Origin: Rhodococcus sp. IEGM 1381
GTDB taxonomy: Bacteria; Actinomycetota; Actinomycetes; Mycobacteriales; Mycobacteriaceae
Length of the DNA stretch: 64,000 bases
Direction: 5' to 3'
Assembly (NCBI RefSeq): GCF_030056795.1
Contig: NZ_JASHKQ010000008.1
Coordinates: 116,532-180,531 of the forward strand
Shown: positions 27,791 through 37,189 of the stretch, one piece after another
Layout of the letters: each line of letters begins with the position of its first letter
Numbering within the stretch: the stretch's first letter is position 1
The notes under the pieces: generated by a model
Database searches by the model: none
The model's input: the letters and a program-made list of their open reading frames with translations, nothing else
What the model was told of the DNA's origin: nothing
Position numbers and translations under genes: made by a program

Positions 27791-28561
27791 GTGAACTACA
27801 ACGTGCTCGGACCCATGGTGGTGCGCGACGGGATCGGCGTGAAGGCGCTCGGTGGGCTCAAGCAGCGGGCCGTGCTGGCGGTGCTGCTCGTGGAAGCGGG
27901 GAACGTCGTCGAATTCGACCGGTTGATCGATCTCGTCTGGGATCGTCGTCCGCCCGCCAAGGCGTTGACGTCGTTGCGTGCGTACGTGGCGAATCTGCGG
28001 CGAGTCCTCGGTGCGGACGACGGTGCCCGGCTCGTCACGACGTCCTGGGGTTACCGGTTGGACCTGGGCGGAGACCGACTCGATCTGCGCGAGTTCGAGA
28101 TGCTCGCTGCCCGCGGTCGTGACGCTTTCGGCCGCGGCAGGTTCGCCGAAGCAGACGGGCAGTTCGGTCGCGCGCTGGCGCTGTGGAGAGGCCCCGCTTT
28201 CGTCGAGTTCGGTGATCTGAGCTTCGCTGTCGACGAGCGGGTGCATCTGGACGAGGTGCGCGCGGTGGTGCTGGAATCGGCATTCGAGGCCCGTCTACAC
28301 CTCGGTCGACACGAGACGGTGATCGCCGATATCGAGCGCGCCTTACGGGTCTCGCCGTTGCGTGAACACCTGTGGGGCCAACTGATGATCGCCCTCGATC
28401 GGTCGCACCGGACGGCCGAGGCGGTGGTTGCCTTTCGTCGGGCCGAGGCGATTCTGCGGGCCGAACTCGGGGTAGCTCCATCGCGCTACCTGCTCGACAT
28501 CGAGGCCTCCCTTTACACCGGCGGTTCGGTCAATCGAGCAGTGAGCCTCGTAGCGATGTGA
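27791..28561 (+). CDS. SARP-family transcriptional regulator (BTAD domain)
   Basis: A 256-residue regulator with an OmpR-type winged-helix N-domain (about 5-95, LGPMVVRDG, GLKQRAVLAVLLVEAG, LVWDRRPPAKALTSLRAYVANLRRVL) and a bacterial transcriptional activation domain (about 100-250). The architecture is that of short SARPs such as ActII-ORF4, which activate pathway genes. GTG 27791 gives the family N-terminus; an in-frame TTG 17 codons earlier is less likely. The 3' end overlaps the convergent LAL gene by 32 bp. No biosynthetic cluster surrounds it, so its targets are unknown. Confidence 0.82.
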   Translation: MNYNVLGPMVVRDGIGVKALGGLKQRAVLAVLLVEAGNVVEFDRLIDLVWDRRPPAKALTSLRAYVANLRRVLGADDGARLVTTSWGYRLDLGGDRLDLREFEMLAARGRDAFGRGRFAEADGQFGRALALWRGPAFVEFGDLSFAVDERVHLDEVRAVVLESAFEARLHLGRHETVIADIERALRVSPLREHLWGQLMIALDRSHRTAEAVVAFRRAEAILRAELGVAPSRYLLDIEASLYTGGSVNRAVSLVAM

Positions 28562-31175
28562 GCTCGGCGCGGGTGCTGATGCCCAGCTTGCCGAAGATGC
28601 GATTGAGGTGGGTCTCGACGGTACGGATCGACAGCACGACGGCGTCGGCGATATCGCGGTTCGACAGGCCGGATGCGGCGAGGGTTGCGATCTGACGTTC
28701 GCGGGTGGTCAGAGCTGCGTCTCGTGTTCCGCGCAAAAGCGGGGTGCTGGGATGTCCACAACGTTCGGTGAGTACCTGGCCCTGCCTTCCTGCGGTTGCG
28801 GCTGCGCGAGGGTTGCTGCGCAACAGAAGATTTCGTGCGTGGAAGTACATCTCTGCGGCGTGCAGGTCCAGGCCGTGCTTTTCGGCGCTCGCAGCCACGG
28901 ACACCGCCCGTTCGGCCACCGCCTGCTCCGATACCGGGCTGTCCGACCCGAGCGGTGCGGCGAGAACCTCGACCATGCGTACCTCGGTGCGGACCAGGTC
29001 GCCCTCGATCAGACCCGCCAGGTGGTGGACGGGGGCCAGCACCGTGGCCGCCGCGCCACAGCGGGCGGCGTCGACGTAGGAGAACAGAGCGGGCAGATGA
29101 TGGTCGATGGCGGCGTGCGCCTCGGCCGAGGCGATGAGCAGCTCGCGCGCCCGGTCGACGTCGCCGCGGGCCGCCGCAGCCCAGCCCAGTGCAGCGAGCC
29201 GTGTCCCGCGAGCTCCGAACAATGCAGGCGAGGCCGGGTTGTCGAGGTCAGCTGCCTCGATGAGACCCGAAGCTTCCTCCGCTCGTCCGGCGAGTGCGAG
29301 TGCACGGACCAGATCGCACGCCACCATCGGCTCCATCGACCGCTGGCCGAGCGTGCCCGCGAGCGTGTAGGCCTCCGAGCACCAGCGGATCGCGTCGGTC
29401 GCGTGGCCCTGCGAGAGCAACACACCTCCGCGGGCCCACCCGAACCACGCCTGCTGCAACGGCGAGAACTGTTCCACCGCTTCGTCGTACCGGTACCGAG
29501 CGAGGGCTGATGCCTCTTCGAAGTTGCCGGCACAGGCGATTGTGAAGCATCGCGTCAGATCCAGGACCGTGGCCGCCGGGTTGTCGGGCACGGGCTGCAC
29601 GCGGGCGAGCGCGGAGAACGCGGCCGACAACCGGCCGACGACGGTGGCCCCGGCGGCAACGGCGAAACTGGCCGAGATCAGCGTTGCACCCTCCAGGTCG
29701 TCCATCAGCGGCTCGAGTAGGGCCAGTGCACCGGCAGTATCGCCGATGGCATGCATCATCAGGCCACGCTGCGCTCGTAGTTGCGTTCGAATAGCGGGGT
29801 CGACGATGGCGAGCTCCGTACTCGCGTTCAGGGCCAGCGCCCGCGTCGGATCCGCCAGCCGCAGCACCATGTTGTCGGTACACGCGCGCACCGCCGTCGC
29901 GCGGCGGAGGTCGTTGTCGGACCCGAGTAGTAGCTCGTCGAGTCGCTGCTGGGCAGATGCGGTCAGACCGAGCTGGCTCTCTGCCGTCGCAAGAATCAGC
30001 TGAGCGTCGAACCCGCCGCCGGCTGCGGCAGCAGCCGAGGCCAGCTCGAGCGTCGTCTCGGGAGGAACGAAACGCCACGACAACCGGGCTGCCTCCACGG
30101 CCGTCTGCGCATCGAGCGTGACGCCGGCGTGGATGCGCAGCAGTGCGGCGATGACGCGCTCGCGGGGGCCCAGGCCGTCGGTGGAGGCGTCGAGGGCGTC
30201 GGCCACCGTCAGGCTCAGACGTCGTCTACGCAGCGTGGCCATGTCTCCGGTGCGTACTTGCGCGGTGATCGGCGTCGCGAACATCACCCGGTCGACGTTC
30301 TGCTCTGTGCGGACGGTGAGCACGCCGGCCGATTCGAGTTCCTCGATCAGACGCAGATCGATCACCGCGGCAGCGGCTCCGAACACCAGGGAACCGGCCA
30401 GGGCGACGATGTCGAGCGCATCGGCGATCTCGGTGCCTGCCGCATAGTCGGCGAGTGCGACCACCTCGGCCAGATGATCGCGAACCACGTCGGCCAGACC
30501 GGCGGAGACGGGCAGGGGAGAGGCGAGTCGCCACACGCGCGACGAGACGGTCAGTGCCTGCCGCTCGACCGCGGTCGTCACCAGATCACGTAGTACGACC
30601 AGATTTCCCGCGGACAATGCGGTGACCGCAAAAAGTGCCGCACTGTCCACTATCTCGTCATCCCGACGAAGCATGGACTCCATCAGGGATCGGCTCTGCT
30701 CGGGGGTGAGCGGCTCCAGATCGATGCGGTCGACCAGGCCGTCCTTCCACAGGCCGTCGAGCACCGGGGTGCGACGTCGGCCGGCACTGACACTGAGCAG
30801 AATGAACAGGTCCTTCGAGCCGATGCGGCGGGCCAGGAGCTCGATGGTCGAATCGGCGAGCCACTGGGCGTCGTCGATGACCACGACCGTGCGTCGGCCG
30901 CCGTGCGCCTCGGCCAGAGCGGCGGCCAGCGCCCGGTCGGATTCGACGGGGACGAATCCGGTGCCGGTCGGCATCACCGTCACCACTCGGTGCGGATGCC
31001 AGCCGAGCCGCACCAGCGACCGCACCGCCTCGGTCAGCAATCGGGTGCGGCCGACGCCGGGTGCGGCTTTGACGGCCATTCCGCCGTACGTGCGGGCGGC
31101 ATGCAGAATTCGCGCCGACTCCTCGTCTCGACCGATCAGCGGAACGTCGCCGATCGTGCGCCTTTCCAGCGTCAT
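28530..31175 (-). CDS. LuxR-type LAL (large ATP-binding) transcriptional regulator
   Basis: An 881-residue regulator: N-terminal AAA/STAND ATPase with P-loop AAPGVGRTRLL and Walker B VVVIDDAQWL (about residues 20-250), a long helical TPR-like middle, and a C-terminal LuxR helix-turn-helix (RERQIATLAASGLSNRDIADAV, RTVETHLNRIFGKL). The P-loop ends GVGRT rather than GxGKS/T, so the usual lysine is Arg and nucleotide binding may be weakened. The ATG at 31175 is preceded at 6 nt by CATAAT on the same strand, suggesting a leaderless start. Convergent with the SARP gene and overlapping it by 32 bp. Confidence 0.85.
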   Translation of the reverse strand: MTLERRTIGDVPLIGRDEESARILHAARTYGGMAVKAAPGVGRTRLLTEAVRSLVRLGWHPHRVVTVMPTGTGFVPVESDRALAAALAEAHGGRRTVVVIDDAQWLADSTIELLARRIGSKDLFILLSVSAGRRRTPVLDGLWKDGLVDRIDLEPLTPEQSRSLMESMLRRDDEIVDSAALFAVTALSAGNLVVLRDLVTTAVERQALTVSSRVWRLASPLPVSAGLADVVRDHLAEVVALADYAAGTEIADALDIVALAGSLVFGAAAAVIDLRLIEELESAGVLTVRTEQNVDRVMFATPITAQVRTGDMATLRRRRLSLTVADALDASTDGLGPRERVIAALLRIHAGVTLDAQTAVEAARLSWRFVPPETTLELASAAAAAGGGFDAQLILATAESQLGLTASAQQRLDELLLGSDNDLRRATAVRACTDNMVLRLADPTRALALNASTELAIVDPAIRTQLRAQRGLMMHAIGDTAGALALLEPLMDDLEGATLISASFAVAAGATVVGRLSAAFSALARVQPVPDNPAATVLDLTRCFTIACAGNFEEASALARYRYDEAVEQFSPLQQAWFGWARGGVLLSQGHATDAIRWCSEAYTLAGTLGQRSMEPMVACDLVRALALAGRAEEASGLIEAADLDNPASPALFGARGTRLAALGWAAAARGDVDRARELLIASAEAHAAIDHHLPALFSYVDAARCGAAATVLAPVHHLAGLIEGDLVRTEVRMVEVLAAPLGSDSPVSEQAVAERAVSVAASAEKHGLDLHAAEMYFHARNLLLRSNPRAAATAGRQGQVLTERCGHPSTPLLRGTRDAALTTRERQIATLAASGLSNRDIADAVVLSIRTVETHLNRIFGKLGISTRAELTSLRGSLLD

Positions 31176-31189
31176 TGCGCGATTATGGT

Positions 31190-32113
31190 CTACAACTTCC
31201 GCAGGCGCAGCCGGTTGATCGCGTGGTCGTTGTCCTTGCGCAGCACCATGGTCGCTCGCGGGCGCGTCGGCAGGATGTTCTCCACCAGATTCGGCAGGTT
31301 GATCGAATGCCACAGATCCTCGGCGGCGATCTGCGCGTGGTCGTCGGACAGGCCGGCGTAGTGGTGAAAATGCGAGGACGGATCGGTGAACGACGTCTTA
31401 CGCAACGCGAGAAAACGCTTGACGTACCAGCTCTCGATGTCCTCGATCCGAGCGTCGACGTAGATCGAGAAGTCGAACAGGTCGGAGACCATCAACCGCG
31501 GCCCGGTCTGTAATACGTTGAGTCCCTCCACGATCAGGATGTCGGGCTGCCGGACCATGTGGTACTGGCCCTTGACGATGTCGTACGAGACGTGTGAATA
31601 GACCGGCGCGCCCACCTCTTCGGTTCCGGACTTGACCTCGGTGACGAACCTGAGCAGCTTGCGCCGGTCGTAGCTCTCGGGAAAACCCTTGCGGTGCAGG
31701 ATTCCTCGGCGCATGAGCTCGGCCGTCGGATACAGGAATCCGTCGGTGGTGACCAGGTCGACCCGCGGATGATGGTCCCATCGGGCCAGGAGTGCCTGCA
31801 GCACACGGGCTGTCGTCGACTTGCCGACGGCGACGCTGCCCGCGACACCGATGACGAAGGGGACCTGACGATCGGGATGCTTTTCGCCGAGGAACGTTGC
31901 AGTCGCAGCGAAAAGCCGCTGCCGGGCCGCGACCTGGAGGTGGATCAAACGCGCCAAGGGCAAGTAGACCTCGGCCACCTCGTCGAGGTCGATCTGTTCA
32001 CCGAGACCGCGCAGACCGATCAGTTCTTCCTCGGTGAGCACCAGGGGCGTGGATTGGCGCAGCGTGCGCCACTGCACACGGTCGAACTCGACGTACGGGC
32101 TGGACTCGCTCAC
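31190..32113 (-). CDS. coaA: type I pantothenate kinase
   Basis: A 307-residue kinase for the first step of coenzyme A synthesis from pantothenate. The P-loop [31 protein letters not shown] and the CoA-feedback region [12 protein letters not shown] are all present, and the end INRLRLRKL matches M. tuberculosis CoaA. GTG 32113 has GGAG 6 bases upstream and yields [14 protein letters not shown]. The longer open frame to the right is noncoding read-through into the divergent gene region. It starts 15 bp after the LAL start on the same strand. The equivalent of Rv1092c. Confidence 0.95.
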   Translation of the reverse strand: MSESSPYVEFDRVQWRTLRQSTPLVLTEEELIGLRGLGEQIDLDEVAEVYLPLARLIHLQVAARQRLFAATATFLGEKHPDRQVPFVIGVAGSVAVGKSTTARVLQALLARWDHHPRVDLVTTDGFLYPTAELMRRGILHRKGFPESYDRRKLLRFVTEVKSGTEEVGAPVYSHVSYDIVKGQYHMVRQPDILIVEGLNVLQTGPRLMVSDLFDFSIYVDARIEDIESWYVKRFLALRKTSFTDPSSHFHHYAGLSDDHAQIAAEDLWHSINLPNLVENILPTRPRATMVLRKDNDHAINRLRLRKL

Positions 32114-32236
32114 GCACGGCTCCAACACATCGGAGCTGCTGAGAGTCCGGCTGAGCTCCTGTGAAGCGCGAGTCGCATGGTTTCCGATTGTGCTCGGTGC
32201 CGGTGGATCGCGCACGGGCGGGGTCGTTCGCCGTAC

Positions 32237-32242
32237 TAGGGT
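32237..32242 (+). promoter_or_regulatory. -10 element, leaderless DUF885 gene start
   Basis: TAGGGT ends 6 nt before the ATG at 32249. No Shine-Dalgarno lies between, suggesting a leaderless transcript from the coaA/DUF885 divergent region. Confidence 0.4.
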
Positions 32243-32248
32243 TCGGGT

Positions 32249-33445
32249 ATGGATGCTGCTTCGCTGGTACGCGAATACCTGCTGCTCGGCCTCAGTTTCG
32301 ACCGCCTCGAAGACGGCTTCGTCGACGCTTACACCGGCGATCCGGAGTTGCGCAGAATCACCGAGAACGCCCCCGCGCCGGAGCCTCGCGAGCTCGTCCG
32401 TCGAGCACAGACGCTGCGCGCAGAGCTCGGCAACGTCGATCTGACGCCCGACCGAATGACGTTTCTCGATGTGCACCTCCGCGCTCTCGAGTGCTCGGCA
32501 CGCAAGTTCGCCGGCGAGAACATCGGGTTCGTCGACGAGGTGGACGCCTACTTCGATGTCCGCATCGCCCCCGGCGATCAGGACCAGTACCTGCAGGCTC
32601 ACCGCAAGATGGACGAGGTTCTCGCCGGTCCCGGCTCGCTGAGCGAACGGTTGATCGCCCATCGCCGCGCCGACGTGATTCCGGCCGACCGGCTGCAAGA
32701 CTGTGTCGAGGCGTTCTCGTCCGCGCTGCGCGACCGCGTCCGGGCCGAGTACACACTGCCCGATACCGAGAAGGTCACCTACGAGGTCGTCGGAGACAAG
32801 CCCTGGTCGGGATTCAACTACTACCTCGGCAACTTCCAGTCCACTGTCGCGATCAACTCCGACATCGAGCAGCAGATGGCCAATCTGCCGCATCTGATCG
32901 CGCACGAGTCGTATCCCGGCCACCACACCGAGCACTGCCGCAAGGAGACGGGGCTCGTCGGCGCCGGGCAGCTCGAGCAGACGCTGTTCCTGGTCAACAC
33001 TCCGCAGTGCCTGATGGCCGAGGGGCTGGCCGACCATGCTCTCGGCGCGATCGTCGGTGAAGGCTGGGGCGCGTGGGCGCAGGAGATCTACGCCGATCTG
33101 GGACTGCGCTTCGAAGGGGAGAAGGCCGAGCGGCTCTCATCCGCGTCGAGCCAGTTGTTGGGGGTGCGCCAGGACGCCGCTCTGTTGCTGCACGATCAGC
33201 ACAAGAGCGAGGACGATGTGGCCGCCTACCTGGAGCGATGGTCGTTGGCATCACCTCAGCGCGCCCGGCACAGCCTGCGCTTTCTGTCCTCCCCGTTGTG
33301 GCGGGCGTACATCAGCACGTACGTCGAGGGCTACACGCTGCTGGCCGGTTGGCTGGACCAGGGCACGACCGTCAGCGACCGCGCGCAACTGTTCGGCAGG
33401 CTCCTCGACGAGCCACTGACACCGGGCGCACTACGCGTCTCGTAA
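32249..33445 (+). CDS. DUF885-type putative zinc peptidase
   Basis: A 398-residue protein with a gluzincin-like motif HESYPGHH (219-226) and a downstream AEGLADHA that could supply the third ligand, as in DUF885/M32-like metallopeptidases. No signal peptide, so probably cytoplasmic. It is shorter than typical DUF885 proteins (about 550-600 residues), lacking their N-terminal part. Peptidase activity is predicted only. Lies between divergent coaA and co-directional glyA, 47 bp before the latter; this gene is absent from the mycobacterial arrangement. Confidence 0.7.
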   Translation: MDAASLVREYLLLGLSFDRLEDGFVDAYTGDPELRRITENAPAPEPRELVRRAQTLRAELGNVDLTPDRMTFLDVHLRALECSARKFAGENIGFVDEVDAYFDVRIAPGDQDQYLQAHRKMDEVLAGPGSLSERLIAHRRADVIPADRLQDCVEAFSSALRDRVRAEYTLPDTEKVTYEVVGDKPWSGFNYYLGNFQSTVAINSDIEQQMANLPHLIAHESYPGHHTEHCRKETGLVGAGQLEQTLFLVNTPQCLMAEGLADHALGAIVGEGWGAWAQEIYADLGLRFEGEKAERLSSASSQLLGVRQDAALLLHDQHKSEDDVAAYLERWSLASPQRARHSLRFLSSPLWRAYISTYVEGYTLLAGWLDQGTTVSDRAQLFGRLLDEPLTPGALRVS

Positions 33446-33492
33446 ACTGGCTTTTGCCCCTCTCACTCTGCTGTCCCTTGGAGACTCTCGTT

Positions 33493-34776
33493 ATGACTGA
33501 CGTCAACAACCTGTCGCTGGCCGAACTCGATCCCGAGGTCGCCGAGGCGATGGCCGGTGAACTGGGACGTCAGCGCGACACCCTGGAAATGATCGCGTCG
33601 GAGAACTTCGTTCCCCGTGCGGTTCTGCAGGCCCAGGGCAGCGTCCTGACCAACAAGTACGCCGAGGGCTACCCCGGCCGTCGCTACTACGGCGGTTGCG
33701 AGCACGTCGACATCGTCGAGGATCTCGCCCGCAATCGCGCCAAGGAACTCTTCGGTGCCGAGTTCGCCAACGTGCAGCCGCACGCCGGCGCTCAGGCCAA
33801 CGCCGCCGTGCTGATGGCGCTGATCAACCCGGGCGACAAGATCATGGGCCTGGACCTGGCTCACGGCGGCCACCTCACGCACGGCATGAAGCTCAACTTC
33901 TCGGGCAAGCTCTACGAGGTCGAGTCATACGGCGTCAGCAAAGAAGATCACCGCATCGACATGGACGAGGTGCGCAAGCAGGCCATCGCCGCGAAGCCTC
34001 AGGTGCTCATCGCCGGCTGGTCCGCCTACCCGCGCCACCAGGATTTCGCGGCGTTCCGGTCCATCGCCGACGAGGTCGGTGCGCTGCTCTGGGTCGACAT
34101 GGCACACTTCGCCGGACTCGTCGCAGCAGGGGTACACCCCTCGCCCGTGCCGTACGCCGACGTCGTCTCCTCGACGGTGCACAAGACCCTCGGCGGACCG
34201 CGCTCCGGCATCATCCTGGCCAAGAAGGAATGGGCCAAGAAGCTCAACTCCGCAGTGTTCCCCGGACAGCAGGGCGGGCCGCTGATGCACGCCATCGCTG
34301 CCAAGGCCGTTGCGTTCAAAATCGCGGCGACGCCGGAGTTCAAGGAGCGCCAGGAGCGCACCCTGCTCGGAGCATCTCTGCTCGCCGAGCGACTCACCGC
34401 ATCCGACGTCACCGACAAGGGTGTCTCGGTCCTCACCGGCGGCACCGACGTCCACCTGGTGCTCGTCGACCTGCGCAACTCCGAGCTCGACGGCCAGCAG
34501 GCAGAAGACCTGCTGCACGAGGTCGGCATCACCGTCAACCGCAACGCAGTGCCCTTCGACCCGCGCCCGCCGATGGTCACCTCCGGCCTGCGCATCGGCA
34601 CCGGTGCACTGGCAACCCGCGGATTCGGCGAGGCCGAGTTCACCGAGGTCGCCGACATCATCGGTACCGCCCTGGCCACCGGTCAGGCCACCGACGCTCT
34701 GAAGGAACGCGTCGTGAAGTTGGCACAGAGCAAGCCGCTGTACGAGGGCCTCGAAGACTGGGGATTGCTGGGCTGA
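33493..34776 (+). CDS. glyA: serine hydroxymethyltransferase
   Basis: A 427-residue PLP enzyme interconverting serine and glycine with tetrahydrofolate, the main one-carbon source. The PLP lysine lies in [14 protein letters not shown], and the family landmarks [16 protein letters not shown] and TSGLRIGT are intact. ATG 33493 follows TTGGAGA. Only 47 bp separate it from the upstream gene, too short for a glycine riboswitch. The equivalent of Rv1093. Confidence 0.97.
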   Translation: MTDVNNLSLAELDPEVAEAMAGELGRQRDTLEMIASENFVPRAVLQAQGSVLTNKYAEGYPGRRYYGGCEHVDIVEDLARNRAKELFGAEFANVQPHAGAQANAAVLMALINPGDKIMGLDLAHGGHLTHGMKLNFSGKLYEVESYGVSKEDHRIDMDEVRKQAIAAKPQVLIAGWSAYPRHQDFAAFRSIADEVGALLWVDMAHFAGLVAAGVHPSPVPYADVVSSTVHKTLGGPRSGIILAKKEWAKKLNSAVFPGQQGGPLMHAIAAKAVAFKIAATPEFKERQERTLLGASLLAERLTASDVTDKGVSVLTGGTDVHLVLVDLRNSELDGQQAEDLLHEVGITVNRNAVPFDPRPPMVTSGLRIGTGALATRGFGEAEFTEVADIIGTALATGQATDALKERVVKLAQSKPLYEGLEDWGLLG

Positions 34777-34811
34777 CCCTGGCTCCTGCCTGCCCTCACC
34801 CACCCCGGTCC

Positions 34812-34862
34812 GCGTCAATGGACCATTGCAGCGGTCGGACGTATGCAGTGGTTCATTCACGC
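34812..34862 (+). repeat. 51-bp palindromic repeat, copy R3
   Basis: Arms GCGTCAATGGACCATTGCA (34812-34830) and TGCAGTGGTTCATTCACGC (34844-34862) are identical to those of R1; the centre GCGGTCGGACGTA is identical to that of R2. Located 35 bp after glyA. Confidence 0.85.
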
Positions 34863-34875
34863 AGAATCCGGATCG

Positions 34876-34926
34876 GCGTCAATGGACCGTTGCACCGCTC
34901 AGACGTGTGCAGTGGTCCATTGACGC
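34876..34926 (+). repeat. 51-bp palindromic repeat, copy R4
   Basis: Arms GCGTCAATGGACCGTTGCA (34876-34894) and TGCAGTGGTCCATTGACGC (34908-34926), centre CCGCTCAGACGTG. Tandem to R3 at a 64-bp period, again as a pair, in the 438-bp glyA-phoH2 gap. Confidence 0.85.
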
Positions 34927-35054
34927 ATCCGGGGAGGGCACTTTCGGCACCGCTCGATTGGCGACCAGGGGCGACGTCGACGTAACGCGTTGTTCACCGA
35001 CACGCCAGACTTCCAGCGAGCCCCCAAGCGATTTCGGCGGTACCGTCGGCAGTA

Positions 35055-35208
35055 ACAGGCAGCGGGGAAGCTACCTGTGCGGGAGGTTCTGATACGTGAC
35101 TGAGCTAGTGAGTGCGAGAGGGCCGGTACCCGGTCCTCGTGTCACCTGACACATCGGACCCGACCGGCCGAGCGACAGAGTGTGCGCGGTACCGCGCAGA
35201 CGTAGGAG
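35055..35208 (+). promoter_or_regulatory. structured leader of phoH2
   Basis: Four potential hairpins follow one another before the phoH2 start: ACAGGCAGC/GCTACCTGT (35055-35063 with 35070-35078, one mismatch), GGCCGGTACCCGGTCC (35121-35136), GTGTCACCTGACAC (35139-35152) and the perfect palindrome GCGCGGTACCGCGC (35184-35197). AGGAG lies at 35204-35208. Such density suggests a regulatory leader RNA or an array of protein sites. I cannot match it to a known riboswitch class. The rest of the gap (34927-35054) shows nothing notable. Confidence 0.4.
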
Positions 35209-35214
35209 CCCCAC

Positions 35215-36540
35215 GTGACCACTTCACGCTCCGTTTCCGCCCCTCTTCGGACATTCGTGCTCGATACCTCGGTCCTGCTCTCGGATCCATGGGCAGTCAT
35301 CAGGTTCGCCGAGCACAATGTGGTACTTCCGCTGGTAGTCATCAGCGAGTTGGAGGGCAAACGCCACCATCACGAACTGGGATGGTTCGCGCGGGAATCC
35401 TTACGCATGCTCGACGACCTTCGTGTCGAATTCGGCCGACTCGACCAGCCGGTTCCCATCGGAACATCCGGTGGCACACTGCAAGTCGAGCTCAATCACA
35501 CCGATCCTGCGGTGCTCCCCGTCGGGTTTCGTACCGACTCCAACGACTCCAGAATCCTCGCGTGCGCCCTGAATCTGGCGGCCGAGGGCAAGGATGTGGT
35601 GCTGGTCAGCAAAGACATCCCGCTCCGCGTCAAGGCCGGAGCCGTCGGACTCCCCGCCGACGAGTACCACGCTCACGACGTGGTGCCGTCCGGGTGGACC
35701 GGCATGACCGAGCTCGACGTGTCGTCCGACGCGGTCGACACATTGTTCAACGACGGTGTCATCGACCTGGTCGAGGCGCGAGACCTACCGTGCCACACGG
35801 GAGTTCGATTGCTTGCCGGACGGCAGAGTGCGCTTGGGCGCGTCACGCCCGACAAGCAGATCCAACTCGTACGCGGTGAGCGTGAGGCGTTCGGCCTGCA
35901 CGGTCGTTCGGCAGAACAGCGAGTGGCGCTCGATCTTCTGCTCGACGAGAGCATCGGCATCGTCTCGCTCGGAGGAAAGGCCGGCACCGGTAAGTCCGCG
36001 CTGGCCCTCACTGCCGGACTCGAGGCCGTCCTCGAACGTCGCTCGCACCGGAAAGTCGTTGTGTTCCGGCCTCTTTACGCGGTCGGCGGCCAGGAGCTCG
36101 GCTATCTCCCCGGCAGTGAGAGCGAGAAGATGGGGCCGTGGGGCCAGGCGGTGTTCGACACCCTCGAAGGACTCGCGAGCCCGGAGGTCATGGAGGAGGT
36201 CATCGCCCGCGGAATGCTGGAAGTGTTGCCGCTGACGCACATTCGCGGTCGATCGCTGCACGATTCCTTCGTCATCGTCGACGAGGCGCAGTCCCTCGAG
36301 CGCAACGTGCTGCTGACGGTCCTGTCGAGGCTCGGTAGCGGCTCACGCGTCGTACTCACTCACGATGTCGCTCAGCGAGACAACCTTCGTGTCGGACGAC
36401 ACGACGGTGTTGCCGCTGTGATCGAAAAGCTCAAGGGTCACCCGCTTTTCGCGCACATCACCCTCACCCGCAGTGAGCGTTCACCGATCGCCGCATTGGT
36501 GACAGAAATGCTGGAAGAGTTCGGCCCCTCCGGAGCCTGA
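35215..36540 (+). CDS. phoH2: PhoH2: PIN domain-PhoH ATPase fusion
   Basis: A 441-residue fusion. Residues 12-140 are a PIN ribonuclease domain with acidic active-site segments ([25 protein letters not shown]). About 220-441 is the PhoH helicase-like ATPase with Walker [12 protein letters not shown] (K260) and Walker B VIVDEAQ. Mycobacterial PhoH2 unwinds and cleaves RNA. GTG 35215 follows AGGAG, and its GTGA overlaps a stop in another frame. The equivalent of Rv1095, which is described as coupled to a small upstream antitoxin-like ORF; only a 12-22 codon frame is seen here. Confidence 0.9.
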   Translation: MTTSRSVSAPLRTFVLDTSVLLSDPWAVIRFAEHNVVLPLVVISELEGKRHHHELGWFARESLRMLDDLRVEFGRLDQPVPIGTSGGTLQVELNHTDPAVLPVGFRTDSNDSRILACALNLAAEGKDVVLVSKDIPLRVKAGAVGLPADEYHAHDVVPSGWTGMTELDVSSDAVDTLFNDGVIDLVEARDLPCHTGVRLLAGRQSALGRVTPDKQIQLVRGEREAFGLHGRSAEQRVALDLLLDESIGIVSLGGKAGTGKSALALTAGLEAVLERRSHRKVVVFRPLYAVGGQELGYLPGSESEKMGPWGQAVFDTLEGLASPEVMEEVIARGMLEVLPLTHIRGRSLHDSFVIVDEAQSLERNVLLTVLSRLGSGSRVVLTHDVAQRDNLRVGRHDGVAAVIEKLKGHPLFAHITLTRSERSPIAALVTEMLEEFGPSGA

Positions 36541-36551
36541 CCCCATCGTGA

Positions 36552-36583
36552 GCGGAACTTCGTAGCCCACTACGAAGTTCCGC
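36552..36583. terminator. perfect 14-bp palindrome between phoH2 and the LEH-like gene
   Basis: GCGGAACTTCGTAG (36552-36565) pairs exactly with CTACGAAGTTCCGC (36570-36583) around CCCA. It lies 11 bp after the phoH2 stop and 9 bp before the end of the convergent gene, so it can terminate both. Related to the hairpin at 27674. Confidence 0.7.
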
Positions 36584-36592
36584 GCACATGGG

Positions 36593-37051
36593 TTACCGTC
36601 CTATCAGGGCTCGGAATGCTCCTCGCACAAGACCTTTGAGAAAGTCGATGGCGTCGAAGTAGTCTCGCCACACGGCCACTCTGCCGTCGCGCAACTCGAA
36701 GGTTCCGCACACCCAGAACTCGATTCGAAGCCGACGCCAGATCAGGACGTCGGTACGTTCGGTAAGGACGATGTTTCCATCGGCCGCGATGTTGTGCATC
36801 GTGACATCGAAGCCGAACGTCGGCTTGTCGAGCAACGCCAGGAACTTTCCGACGTTCGTGATGCCGCGCACCTTCGGTAACCCGACGTTGTGCCATACGA
36901 CGCGCTCGTCCAGGAGAGACAGTGCCCGATCGGTGTCTCGATCTCTCAACGCGTCGAACAGATCTTCTACGATGTCGATTGCCTGCTGTGTGTCTTCCAC
37001 TTGGTGAATCGCCCCAATCCGTCGCTCGGATGACCTGGCGTGAACGTACAC
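36593..37051 (-). CDS. limonene-1,2-epoxide hydrolase-like protein
   Basis: A 152-residue cone-shaped SnoaL/LEH fold protein closest to mycobacterial Rv2740. The catalytic Asp-Arg-Asp elements are present (ERTDVLI, WRDYFD), as is the Asn of WHNVGL. However, the Tyr that helps position the water (YEN in Rv2740) is Trp. It may hydrolyse epoxides of lipids or sterols, or be a binding protein. GTG 37051 is the longest start; GTG 37000, starting VEDTQQAIDIVEDL, fits family lengths equally well. Convergent with phoH2, divergent from the desaturase-like gene. Confidence 0.75.
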   Translation of the reverse strand: MYVHARSSERRIGAIHQVEDTQQAIDIVEDLFDALRDRDTDRALSLLDERVVWHNVGLPKVRGITNVGKFLALLDKPTFGFDVTMHNIAADGNIVLTERTDVLIWRRLRIEFWVCGTFELRDGRVAVWRDYFDAIDFLKGLVRGAFRALIGR

Positions 37052-37177
37052 CGGTGGGCAACGACAACTCGGAGGGAGTTTCGTTCGGGTGGTCTGATGG
37101 ATGGACCCGCGACGACCTGGCGTTAGGAGAAATCACAGAGGTCAGGGGCGTGACGTCGGGCGCTGGAGAGCAGGCGC

Positions 37178-37183
37178 TACGGT
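37178..37183 (+). promoter_or_regulatory. -10 element, leaderless DesA-like gene start
   Basis: TACGGT ends 6 nt before the ATG at 37190, with no ribosome-binding site between. Confidence 0.4.
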
Positions 37184-37189
37184 TACCTC

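Noticed and set aside
31176..33037. 615-codon extension of coaA to the right
   Set aside because: Residues upstream of [14 protein letters not shown] are antisense to the DUF885 gene; the normal CoaA start at 32113 has a ribosome-binding site.
33446..33492. Glycine riboswitch before glyA
   Set aside because: Only 47 bp between the genes and no aptamer-like pairing; the upstream stop is too close.
35012..35214. Cobalamin or c-di-AMP riboswitch before phoH2
   Set aside because: GGGAAGC and hairpins looked suggestive, but the conserved boxes of those classes are absent; kept only as an unassigned structured leader.
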